Source: JBDTCS01 sp039923455 (lineage in GTDB: Bacteria > Bacteroidota > Ignavibacteria > Palsa-1295). From it: DNA of 32,197 nucleotides. A program made the position numbers and the translations under genes. The first letter of the stretch is position 1. Each line of letters begins with the position of its first letter. Of the stretch, positions 9,588 to 17,529 are shown one piece after another. The notes below the pieces were generated by a model that worked only from the letters and a program-made list of their open reading frames with translations, was not told the origin of the DNA and did no database searches. The stretch covers positions 1 through 32,197 of the forward strand of contig JBDTCS010000225.1 in assembly GCA_039923455.1 (NCBI GenBank), in the 5' to 3' direction.

Positions 9588-11060
9588 TTAGGGGACGCGC
9601 TCGAATTCGTGCAGCGCAATATCCATGGGAATTTCAACCTTCACAATATTGGAAGGTACACTCTTGTTACCCGCGATATCATAGGCTCGCAGATAGTACT
9701 GATACTTTCTTCCGCCGACAGCAAGATTATCCGTGTACATCGAGACGGTCACGGAATAGATATGTTTGAAGCTATTGCCTTCATCATCCGAACGCCAGAC
9801 TTCATAGCCCATCACGGCTTCGTTGTCGCTCGCTTTATCCCAGTTCAAGCGAATGTTGCTGGTGCGAACGAGCACTTTGAGCGCATCGTCCGATCGCCAG
9901 ACCGGAGGTTCCTTATCCTCGGAGTACGGCGCTTGAATATCCGATTTCGGCCAAAGGCCGCACACCACTTTATGAAACGTCTCGTCGAGCGCTTTGCAAA
10001 CATTCCAATAGATGCACTTGACGATTTTATCGGAATCACCGATCCGAGATTTTTTCGGAAGATCAGGATCAGCAAGCAAGGCACGCGCCATTCCTATCAG
10101 ATCAGCTTTGTTCGACTGCAACACTTCTTCTGCAAGTTCGGGCGATGGTATTTTACCGGTTGCAACGACTGGCGTATCATAGCCTTTTTTGCGCAGCATG
10201 TTCTTTGCGGCTTCGGCCATGTGAAGATTGTATCCATCGGGATACTCCATCGGCGGCATGCAACGATCGCCGGAATACCCTGTGTACGGATAGAGCACTT
10301 CGCCATCTTTGTGCACGGCATCTTCGAACTTGCCACCAGCCGAAAGCGAGATATAATCCACGCCGGCTTGCGCCATACGTAATGCGATCATCGCCGACTC
10401 TTCTGTCGTATAGCCGCCTTTGATACACTCTTCACCGAGGAATCGAACACCGATTGGAAAATCAGCACCCACCATCTCGCGTACTTTTTTCACTGCCTCA
10501 AGCGGCACACGCAACCGATTCTCCAGCGACTTGCCACCGTATTCATCCGCACGTTTGTTGCGCTTCGAAAGAAAACTTGAGAGCGTGTAGGCATGTGCCA
10601 TGTGAAGTTCGACGCCATCAAAGCCACACTCACGTGCGCGAACTCCGGCTTGTCCGTATTGATCGATGACAAGTTGAATATCTTCTTTCGAGAGATCCTC
10701 GATCTTTTGTCTCCAACCGCTTCGAGCGATCTTGAGAAAATGTATTATCTGCGGTACTACTTTTGAGGGACCGGCATCGTGCACCTTAGATGCGAGATCT
10801 TTCAGTGCCGGAGCGAACGACTCATCACAAATCCTAAGCAGCGGTCCTGATTTCGCCGAGTGTACGGCCATCGCTTCTACAACGATCAACCCAGCTTCGC
10901 CTTTCGCAAAGCGGACATAGCGATCGGTGATGTCTTGATTCACGTATCCATCTTCACCGGATAGTCGCGTAACCATCGCCGGCAAGACAATGCGGTTCGG
11001 CAACACCATTCCATTGATCGAAAACGGCTCGAAGAGTTTTGGAAAAGATCGGGTCATCAA
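9588..11060 (-). CDS. Old Yellow Enzyme family NADH:flavin oxidoreductase with C-terminal fibronectin III domain
   Basis: 490 residues. Residues 1-345 form the FMN-binding TIM barrel of the Old Yellow Enzyme family: LFEPFSINGMVLPNRIVLPA near the start, the His pair in ELHMAHAYTL (H153, H156), then ADEYGGKSLENR and IGMARALLADP. Such enzymes reduce activated C=C bonds or similar substrates using NAD(P)H. C349, C355 and C367 sit where 2,4-dienoyl-CoA reductase-type members carry iron-sulfur ligands, but the expected second cysteine is W352, so the cluster is probably absent. Residues about 385-478 form a clear fibronectin III domain (IRLNWDKASD, YEVWRSDDEG, YYLRAYDIAGNKS). No signal peptide is present, so it should be cytoplasmic, which makes an FN3 tail unusual. 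The gene lies 150 bases downstream of murQ and 55 bases upstream of the next gene. Substrate unknown. Confidence 0.88.
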   Translation of the reverse strand: MMTRSFPKLFEPFSINGMVLPNRIVLPAMVTRLSGEDGYVNQDITDRYVRFAKGEAGLIVVEAMAVHSAKSGPLLRICDESFAPALKDLASKVHDAGPSKVVPQIIHFLKIARSGWRQKIEDLSKEDIQLVIDQYGQAGVRARECGFDGVELHMAHAYTLSSFLSKRNKRADEYGGKSLENRLRVPLEAVKKVREMVGADFPIGVRFLGEECIKGGYTTEESAMIALRMAQAGVDYISLSAGGKFEDAVHKDGEVLYPYTGYSGDRCMPPMEYPDGYNLHMAEAAKNMLRKKGYDTPVVATGKIPSPELAEEVLQSNKADLIGMARALLADPDLPKKSRIGDSDKIVKCIYWNVCKALDETFHKVVCGLWPKSDIQAPYSEDKEPPVWRSDDALKVLVRTSNIRLNWDKASDNEAVMGYEVWRSDDEGNSFKHIYSVTVSMYTDNLAVGGRKYQYYLRAYDIAGNKSVPSNIVKVEIPMDIALHEFERVP

Positions 11061-11210
11061 AGATCGAACACAACGTGCAACAACTTGGGCGAACGAGACC
11101 GCGAAACCGGCACGAGTGCCTGTTTGCGACGCTTCAAAAATAACGCTTCTTTAACAACTACGCGAAAGAAGGAGAAGTTTAGGCGAAAGTGTAGAGTCCG
11201 CAAATGACGC

Positions 11211-12134
11211 CTATTTGTGGACAAGAAGCTTGAGTGCGGTTTTGACAAATCCTCCGGCTCGTTCAAGAAGTGCGTGGGCGTCGGCTTTGCTGAGCTGAGC
11301 TTTCTCCATTAGGATCGCGGTCTTGACGTGATTGTTACTTTGCACGAGCAACGCGGAAGCGCGCTCATAGTCACAGCCGGTTGCGATCATGATGATTCGC
11401 TTCGCGCGCTCTTCGAGTTTGTGATTAGTTAGTTGCAGATCGACCATCATGTTCTCGTACACTTTTCCGAGTCGAACCATGACGGTTGTGGTGATCATGG
11501 TGAGCACCATTTTTTGCGCGACTGCTGATTTCATGCGCGTCGAACCCATCAATACCTCCGGCCCTACTACCGCGCAAATCGATTCATGCAAAAATGGGAA
11601 TGTGATAGACGCTCTCGGATTCGTTGTGAGCAAAACTGTGTATGCACCGATTGTGTGTGCACGCTCCAAAGCCCCTAAAACAAAGGGTGTGCGCTTGCTT
11701 GCAGCGATTCCGATCACGACATCGCTTGCGTTCACTTTCAATTCGTCGATCGACTCCGCACCTTTTTCAGGTTTATCTTCGGCGAACTCTTGCGCTTTAA
11801 AAACAGCTTCTTTGCCACCCGCGATAATGGCTTGCACCATTTCGGGTTTCGTACCAAATGTCGGCGGGCATTCGGCAGCATCGATAACTCCCATGCGGCC
11901 GCTAGTCCCTGCGCCGACATATATCAATCGGCCACCAATCGGCAATCGACTCACCAATTCATCCACGACACTCGTTATGTGCGGAATTTCAAGCTCGACC
12001 GCTTCCGCTACTTTCTGATCTTCCCGATTGATCAGCTCCAGAACTTCCCTAGTCGAGAGTTCGTCCATTATCGTGGAAAGTGGATTACGTTGCTCAGTGG
12101 CAAGAGCATTCACTTCATTAAACAATGCGTCCAT
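11211..12134 (-). CDS. murQ: N-acetylmuramic acid 6-phosphate etherase
   Basis: 307 residues, close to the usual 300. It cleaves the lactyl ether of MurNAc-6-phosphate to GlcNAc-6-phosphate and D-lactate in cytoplasmic cell-wall recycling. It has a SIS sugar-phosphate isomerase fold with the family signature YVGAGTSGRMGVIDAAECPP (72-91), in which E88 is the expected catalytic acid, and GSTRMKSAVAQKMVL (197-211). The usual AASGRTP motif reads AASKRTP (K147 for Gly), a small departure near the active-site loop. The C-terminal helical part (CDYERASALL, LSKADAHALL) is a UBA-like tail typical of MurQ. It starts 45 AT-rich bases after the mnmG stop, without a ribosome site. No murK or anmK gene is beside it. 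Confidence 0.95.
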   Translation of the reverse strand: MDALFNEVNALATEQRNPLSTIMDELSTREVLELINREDQKVAEAVELEIPHITSVVDELVSRLPIGGRLIYVGAGTSGRMGVIDAAECPPTFGTKPEMVQAIIAGGKEAVFKAQEFAEDKPEKGAESIDELKVNASDVVIGIAASKRTPFVLGALERAHTIGAYTVLLTTNPRASITFPFLHESICAVVGPEVLMGSTRMKSAVAQKMVLTMITTTVMVRLGKVYENMMVDLQLTNHKLEERAKRIIMIATGCDYERASALLVQSNNHVKTAILMEKAQLSKADAHALLERAGGFVKTALKLLVHK

Positions 12135-12179
12135 ATTACTTTAGTTTATTAGGTAATATCTTGTAATTGTTTAATATAT

Positions 12180-14039
12180 TTATGTTCCACGTGGAATCTG
12201 TTCGTTCTTCTGGAGCGCCATCATAAGTATTGCGATATCTGACGGTGAAACTCCCGGGAGTCGCGAGGCCTGACCAAGACTCGAAGGTTCGACTTTTAGA
12301 AAGACTTCACGGGCTTCTGCGCTGAGAGCTTTGAGGCCTGCGAACTTGAATGATCTTGGAATTGACTTCAAATCATTGTCGGCGAGTTTCGCGATCTGGT
12401 CGCGCTGCTGCTTGATGTAACCTTCGTATGAAACTTCGATGTCCACTTGTTCGATCACATCAGCTCTCGGTAAAAGAGTATCGCGAAGCTGTGAAGGTTC
12501 GGCAGATTGTAGAAATTCGGTGAAAGTGCCGTTTCCGGAGCGCATGCGGTTGCGAATGCTATCTCGTACCAGCGGTTCCCTTGAGACGACCACTCGTTCG
12601 GTGTCGATCCATTCGAGTGCTCGTTTGATCAAGTCTTGCTTTTCGGTAATGTGGGCGTACTCTTCGTCAGAGATGAGCCCAAATTGCTTTGCTTTTTTAG
12701 CAAGCCGCAGATCAGCGTTATCCTGTCTCAGAATTAGCCTATGCTCCGCGCTGGATGTGAAGAGTCGGTATGGCTCTTCTTGCACCTTGTTGATCAGATC
12801 ATCGATCATCACGCCGATGTAGGCGTCACTGCGGGATAGTACAAATTCCGGCTTGCCAAGAATTTTTGCTGCAGCGTTTACGCCAGCAACAAGCCCTTGG
12901 GCCGCAGCCTCTTCGTATCCGGAGGTGCCGTTAACTTGGCCGGCGAAATATAGGCCGGAGATTCGCTTGCTCTCAAGCGTGTGAAAAAGCTGATACGCCG
13001 GAAAGTAGTCGTACTCCACCGCGTAGCCGGGGCGCAGCATTTCGACATTAGCGAGCCCGGGCATAGTTCGGAGCGCGGCTAATTGTACGGCTTCAGGAAG
13101 ACTTGTCGAAAATCCGTTGACGTATACGACGTCACCATCTTCCTCTTCAGGCTCGAGGAAAATATGATGCTCTGTCTTTTCGGTGAAACGAGTGATTTTG
13201 TCTTCGATTGATGGGCAATATCGAGGGCCCTTTCCCTGAATCCGACCGGCGAACATTGGTGAATCACCAAAGCCCTTAGCTAGCTCAGCATGCGTAACAG
13301 GTGAGGTTTTCGTGATGTAACAAGCGATTGAATTCCCTGGATGAACCTTCGTTCTGGATGAGAACGGTAGCGGTATCTCGTCCCCGTCTTGCTTATCAAG
13401 TATTGAAATGTCGATACTTTTAAGCGATACCCTCGGCGGCGTACCAGTTTTGAGTCGGCTTTTGACGAGCGTAAGCGCTCCTTCAGGCTCAGTCCGTAGC
13501 GAAGCGGGCTCCTCACCGTAGCGACCGCCAGCAACCTGCTCCAATCCGGTGTGCATGACGCCATTCAGGAAAGTACCCGAACAAATCACTACCGCCTTGG
13601 CTCGAAGCCTCTCGCCATTCTTCAGAATCACTCCAACAATTGTCTCGCCGTCGATCCAGATCTTCTCAACGGTGCCTTCGACGATTATTTCTGGATCAAG
13701 TGCTCGTAATTTCCTTTGGGCGACTATCGGGTAACGACTTCTGCTTACCTGAGACCTAGGCGACCATACCGCAGCTCCCTTCGACATATTCAGCATCCGG
13801 AATTGCAACGAGCACTCGTCGGTGATCTCACCCATCAAGCCGCCCAGAGCATCTATCTCCTTCACGACCTGCCCTTTTGCCGTGCCTCCCACCGCTGGGT
13901 TGCACGAAAGCGTACCCACCATATCCGCCGACATAGAGATAAGCCGCACCTTCAAACCCATTCGATGGGCTGAAGCGGCAGCTTCAATTCCGGCGTGTCC
14001 GCCGCCAATTACTATGATATCTGCGAATAAGTGTTCCAC
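12180..14039 (-). CDS. mnmG: tRNA uridine-5-carboxymethylaminomethyl modification enzyme, FAD subunit
   Basis: 619 residues, full length for the family. With MnmE it builds the 5-carboxymethylaminomethyl group on wobble uridine of tRNAs reading split codon boxes. Visible features are the FAD-binding GGGHAGIEAA (12-21), SCNPAVGG with downstream EIDALGG, QFRMLNMSKGAAVWSPRSQ, CPSIEDKI and a C-terminal helical MnmE/tRNA-binding domain (RLPGVSPSDIAILM). The start is GTG at 14039: the frame upstream has a stop four codons earlier and no other start codon, and the FAD motif begins within 12 residues. This GTG lies inside a parS-like palindrome, and a second palindrome occupies the last five codons. 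It follows mnmE by 63 bases. Confidence 0.96.
   Translation of the reverse strand: MEHLFADIIVIGGGHAGIEAAASAHRMGLKVRLISMSADMVGTLSCNPAVGGTAKGQVVKEIDALGGLMGEITDECSLQFRMLNMSKGAAVWSPRSQVSRSRYPIVAQRKLRALDPEIIVEGTVEKIWIDGETIVGVILKNGERLRAKAVVICSGTFLNGVMHTGLEQVAGGRYGEEPASLRTEPEGALTLVKSRLKTGTPPRVSLKSIDISILDKQDGDEIPLPFSSRTKVHPGNSIACYITKTSPVTHAELAKGFGDSPMFAGRIQGKGPRYCPSIEDKITRFTEKTEHHIFLEPEEEDGDVVYVNGFSTSLPEAVQLAALRTMPGLANVEMLRPGYAVEYDYFPAYQLFHTLESKRISGLYFAGQVNGTSGYEEAAAQGLVAGVNAAAKILGKPEFVLSRSDAYIGVMIDDLINKVQEEPYRLFTSSAEHRLILRQDNADLRLAKKAKQFGLISDEEYAHITEKQDLIKRALEWIDTERVVVSREPLVRDSIRNRMRSGNGTFTEFLQSAEPSQLRDTLLPRADVIEQVDIEVSYEGYIKQQRDQIAKLADNDLKSIPRSFKFAGLKALSAEAREVFLKVEPSSLGQASRLPGVSPSDIAILMMALQKNEQIPRGT
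12183..12198. promoter_or_regulatory. Candidate parS site (3' end of mnmG)
   Basis: The sequence TGTTCCACGTGGAATC contains a perfect 12-base palindrome, TTCCACGTGGAA, and matches the idealised parS TGTTCCACGTGGAACA at 14 of 16 positions. It overlaps the last five codons of mnmG. parS sites bind ParB and nucleate chromosome segregation complexes, usually near the origin. The assignment rests on sequence match and on the second copy 1.85 kb away. Confidence 0.8.
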
Positions 14040-14047
14040 GTGGAAAC
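14032..14047. promoter_or_regulatory. Candidate parS site overlapping the mnmG start codon
   Basis: TGTTCCACGTGGAAAC has the same perfect 12-base core, TTCCACGTGGAA (14034-14045), as the site at 12183. The central CACGTG contains the GTG used as the mnmG start codon on the minus strand. It matches idealised parS at 14 of 16 positions. ParB bound here would sit on the translation start region, so a regulatory effect on mnmG is conceivable but only inferred. Confidence 0.82.
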
Positions 14048-14102
14048 TCTAAATGGTCAAAAACGCCAATTTTGCAACAAAGACTGTCCTATCCTACAAA
14101 AT

Positions 14103-15398
14103 CTACTTACCGATACACATCTTAAGAAAGATATGGTTCAGTGTGTCCTCAGAAATGTTGAGTCCGAGCAAAATGGCAACATCCTGAGCGGCGGAACGGA
14201 GATCCTCCGCAAGCAGGGGAAGCTCTTTAACTGTACTCGCCGACTTAATCCAATTCAATGCTCGCTCAAGAGTCGATCGCTCAGAGGTGGATATCTCCAA
14301 GCCCGACCGCCCCGACTCAAACTCAAGCAAACAAGTCGCAATCGCCGACAGCAGATTAGCCACACCTGCTCCGGTCTTGGCGGAAATAGTTAGTCCATCA
14401 GCCCATCCATCTAAGTCCCGCTTGTTATGCACCACGAGATCCGCAGATTGGGGCAGCTGATGTCTGGTCGAAGGATCCGTCAGTAGAATCGAAAGATCAG
14501 CGAGATCATTCACAGATCGACCAAGCTCAATTCCACGGGCCTCAATTGCTTCGGAAGTCTCACGCAATCCGGCGGTATCGATGATCTTAATCTTGTGATC
14601 CCCAACCCGAATAAATGCCTCCAAGTAATCTCGCGTAGTGCCAGGCACTTCGCTAACGATGCTCCGCTCGAACTCTAACAATTTATTAAACAGACTACTC
14701 TTACCAACGTTCGGTGGTCCGATGAATGCAATGGTAAAATATCCGCTATTCAACTTACGCGTCTCATTCAAGCTCAGCAGCGTACCGATCATCGCCTGGA
14801 CTCGCTCAACATGTTCGGCGAGTCCCGAAATTTGTATATCATCGGACTCTCCAAAATCAATCTGCGCATTAACGAGTGCGAGACATTCGAGTATCGCTTG
14901 ATAGACCTCACGAAACCGATCATACTTCTGATGAATCGCAAGCTGCGCTCCACGCAATTGGCCATTCGACTCCGAAGCGATACGCGCATGAATAATTTCA
15001 GAATCTTCAAGGGTGATCTTTCCGTGCAAAAAGGCTCGGCGAGAGAACTCACCGGACTCCGCCATTCGCGCTCCTGATAATCGGAGTAAGTCTAAGATTT
15101 GATTTGATATGAGTGGTGAGCCATGACACGTTATCTCGACAAGCTCCTCACCAGTGAATGACCTGGGGGCCCTGTAAACATTGACGATTACGTCATCGAC
15201 TTCGATTCCGGCTTGGTCAACTATTGATGAATATATCGAAGTGGAGCTTCTCGCAGACCATAACACTTCAGGCTCTCGGAGTAACTTCGAAGTGAAGCGA
15301 ATGGCATCATTGCCGGAGATTCGAACGATCGCCAGCGCACTCTTGAGTTCAGGAGTTGCGCTGGCTACTATCGTATCGTTCGAAAACAAGATCGACAT
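14103..15398 (-). CDS. mnmE: tRNA modification GTPase, partner of MnmG
   Basis: 431 residues, slightly shorter than the usual 450 or so. The N-terminal folate-binding domain begins SNDTIVASATPELKSALAIV (6-25) and has FTGEELVEITCHGSP (81-95). The inserted G domain has G1 GPPNVGKS (227-234), G2 TTRD (254-257), G3 DTAG (274-277) and G4 NKRD (325-328). The protein ends with the diagnostic CIGK, whose Cys (C428) is needed for modification chemistry. The segment normally reading GKMDLTQAEAV is diverged here (GKITLEDSEII). It lies 26 bases after the yidC stop and 63 bases before mnmG, a likely operon with both. Confidence 0.96.
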   Translation of the reverse strand: MSILFSNDTIVASATPELKSALAIVRISGNDAIRFTSKLLREPEVLWSARSSTSIYSSIVDQAGIEVDDVIVNVYRAPRSFTGEELVEITCHGSPLISNQILDLLRLSGARMAESGEFSRRAFLHGKITLEDSEIIHARIASESNGQLRGAQLAIHQKYDRFREVYQAILECLALVNAQIDFGESDDIQISGLAEHVERVQAMIGTLLSLNETRKLNSGYFTIAFIGPPNVGKSSLFNKLLEFERSIVSEVPGTTRDYLEAFIRVGDHKIKIIDTAGLRETSEAIEARGIELGRSVNDLADLSILLTDPSTRHQLPQSADLVVHNKRDLDGWADGLTISAKTGAGVANLLSAIATCLLEFESGRSGLEISTSERSTLERALNWIKSASTVKELPLLAEDLRSAAQDVAILLGLNISEDTLNHIFLKMCIGK

Positions 15399-15424
15399 GG
15401 CACATCATGCTAAAGCTCGAAGGG

Positions 15425-17266
15425 CTACTTCTTTTTACCGCCCTTTTTACCAGTGTATTGATCGCGACGTTGTTCACGAGAGGTTTGCTCCATGTTCTGC
15501 AACCTCGACATCAAACCGGGTTTTTTCTTTGGATCGACTCGCATGCTCTCAAGGCTCGGAGGCGTTGCGATCTTCGCAAGATAAAATTGCTGAGCAAGTC
15601 CAAAAATATTGAACATGAAATAATAGAGCGCGACACCAGAGGGCAGATTATTAAACATAAAAGTAAAGATGAGCGGCATCATATAGGCCATCATCTTTTG
15701 CTTCGGATCTGTCACCGTGAACATCTGCTGCAAGAGCATCGTAGCTCCAAGCAATAGCGTTAGACCGCTGAGCTGATTCCCGAGGATTGGCACCGAGCCA
15801 CCAAAATGGAACAGCCCATCCGGAATAGAAAGATCATGTATCCAAAGACCAAGCGGTGCTTGGCGAAGCTGAATAACATTTCGTAAAACTGCATAAAGCG
15901 CAAATAATATTGGCATTTGCAGTACCATCGGTAGACATCCACCAGCAGGATTTACACCATACGTTCGATAGAGCTTCATCAGCTCCTCATTTTGCTTCTT
16001 TGGATCGTCCTTCATGCGCTCACGAAGCTCTGCAACCTTTGGCTGCAAGACTTGCATCTTTCGCATCGAACGCATCTGTCCCGTCGAGAGCGGAACAGTG
16101 ATCAGCTTAATAAGAATGGAGAATAGAATGATCACAATTCCCCAATTACTAAAGAAGCCATGAATCCACATGAGCAACGGAAGCATCAAGTGAATACTGA
16201 TGGGGCGGACAACAAAGCTCCAGCCAAAATTCATGGTGCGCTCAAGCCCGACATCCATCGCCTGAATGCGATCGTACTCCAGCGGACCGAGATAGTAATT
16301 CAACTTAATGACTTCGTCGGCTTGATGCTGCGCAGGAATTGTGACACCGACTTGATATTTCTCGATGTTGCCACCATCCTTCGCAGGTGTTGCAGTGCCC
16401 GAAAGCTGTGCTGCCGTTGCCTTTGGAGACATAGGTATCAACGCCTGAATAAAATATTGCGTACGAGATGCAACATAATCCAGATCACCATTCCACTCTT
16501 TCTTCAGCGGCTCCGTCGGCTTCGTGGCATCGATCTCTTCCGGACCACCCTTCATGCCCGCCGATGCAAGTGCTGCTGCAGATTCACTTGCAGTTTTCTG
16601 CTCTGCATACGGCAAGGCATTTTCGACGACTGCGTTATAGTGATAACCCGCAATCAAATCCTGCATGCCTTTGAGATGATACTCAATACCGACCGCATAT
16701 TTGCTGGCCGATAAATGAAATATCTTTTCGATCGAGCGATTGCTATCGATAGCGTAGACAACCTTGATCTGCGCAACCTCACTATCCCTAAGCACTTGCG
16801 CACCGTTCTCGACCGTGAACGGCAGATCCTTCGTATCGATGGTTCGACCCTCGGCAACGAATTTGAGATTAACATCGCCACCATTGAACTCCTCATGATT
16901 CACGAGGTCCAGCGGCTTCTTGTCCCAGGTCTTGTACTGCTTCAGCACCCAACTACTGATCGCTCCGCCTTTCGAAGATATCTCAGCAGTATAGAGTGGA
17001 GTCTCGATTCGCTGCACACCTGCTGATAGCGGACGCCCGGCATCGAAGAGACCACCTGAATGAGGCGCGAGTTTCGCAGAATCGGTAGTAATGGCAGCTG
17101 TTGCCGTCGGTTTAGCAGGAGTCGTATCGACAGCATGTGCCGAATCCGTTGTCTGCGCAGGTGTGGTGACTGGCTTGTGCGTCTTGGGCTGATTCAGAAT
17201 GAACCAACCGAGGAAGATCGCGATAATAAGCCCTATACCGATCGTTGTCGATCTCGAAGAATTCAT
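15425..17266 (-). CDS. yidC: Membrane protein insertase YidC
   Basis: 613 residues, the long Gram-negative form. It inserts and folds inner-membrane proteins, alone or with SecYEG. Residues about 9-26 form the first membrane segment (GIGLIIAIFLGWFIL). A Pro/Thr/Ala-rich linker and a periplasmic beta domain (TAEISSKGGAISSWVLKQY) follow. The conserved C-terminal insertase region has several membrane segments, starting at WGIVIILFSILIKLITVPLS, then the cytoplasmic hairpin MRSMRKMQVLQPKVAELRER with the groove-lining Arg region, and NPAGGCLPMVLQMPILFALY. The tail is very basic (TGKKGGKKK), as in ribosome-contacting YidC proteins. It is the first gene of the yidC-mnmE-mnmG block. The usual rpmH, rnpA and yidD are not upstream of it. 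Confidence 0.96.
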   Translation of the reverse strand: MNSSRSTTIGIGLIIAIFLGWFILNQPKTHKPVTTPAQTTDSAHAVDTTPAKPTATAAITTDSAKLAPHSGGLFDAGRPLSAGVQRIETPLYTAEISSKGGAISSWVLKQYKTWDKKPLDLVNHEEFNGGDVNLKFVAEGRTIDTKDLPFTVENGAQVLRDSEVAQIKVVYAIDSNRSIEKIFHLSASKYAVGIEYHLKGMQDLIAGYHYNAVVENALPYAEQKTASESAAALASAGMKGGPEEIDATKPTEPLKKEWNGDLDYVASRTQYFIQALIPMSPKATAAQLSGTATPAKDGGNIEKYQVGVTIPAQHQADEVIKLNYYLGPLEYDRIQAMDVGLERTMNFGWSFVVRPISIHLMLPLLMWIHGFFSNWGIVIILFSILIKLITVPLSTGQMRSMRKMQVLQPKVAELRERMKDDPKKQNEELMKLYRTYGVNPAGGCLPMVLQMPILFALYAVLRNVIQLRQAPLGLWIHDLSIPDGLFHFGGSVPILGNQLSGLTLLLGATMLLQQMFTVTDPKQKMMAYMMPLIFTFMFNNLPSGVALYYFMFNIFGLAQQFYLAKIATPPSLESMRVDPKKKPGLMSRLQNMEQTSREQRRDQYTGKKGGKKK

Positions 17267-17529
17267 GTAAAACTTTTCGCGGTGATGAAAATCGTACTGA
17301 ACTTAGGATTCAACTTCGCTTAGTGAAGTTTGTTAGTGCGAAGCGCTGTGTGGTAAACACCCGAAATTGCACAGTCCGGCCCTGAAATCCCGGCTCGCAA
17401 ACGCTCACAGCAAGGAGAAGGTTTGTTTGGCTCGTCAATGGATTCCCGGAATCGTGCGCACGAGCCCCCAAGTGTGACGGTGAAGTGGCCGCAGTCAACC
17501 AGACCCGGCCACATTAAACAAGCTACCCG
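17267..17529 (-). other. Intergenic region rich in inverted repeats, possible structured RNA
   Basis: 263 bases between two minus-strand genes, where other genomes often place rnpA, rpmH or yidD. None of their motifs is found. It contains a perfect seven-base stem GTGGCCG/CGGCCAC (17485-17512), a 10-base palindrome CGTGCGCACG near 17453, and a GGCTCGT/ACGAGCC pair bracketing that palindrome (about 17429-17465). Two overlapping frames of about 60 codons here lack any known motif. The hairpin right after the stop at 17530 could be a terminator, but no T run follows it on the minus strand. Confidence 0.4.

Noticed and set aside
11213..11224. A DnaA-box-like TTTGTGGACAAG near the murQ stop
   Set aside because: A single imperfect match inside a gene end. 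No cluster of boxes or AT-rich unwinding region is beside it, so oriC cannot be placed here.
11057..11266. 69-codon minus frame between the OYE gene and murQ
   Set aside because: It overlaps the 3' end of murQ in another frame, is rich in Arg/Leu/Phe without motif, and lacks a start signal.
17320..17514. A 64-codon minus-strand frame with a Cys-rich product, superficially like translated repeat DNA
   Set aside because: No ribosome site, no family motif, and an overlapping frame of similar length. More likely the by-product of a GC-rich structured gap.
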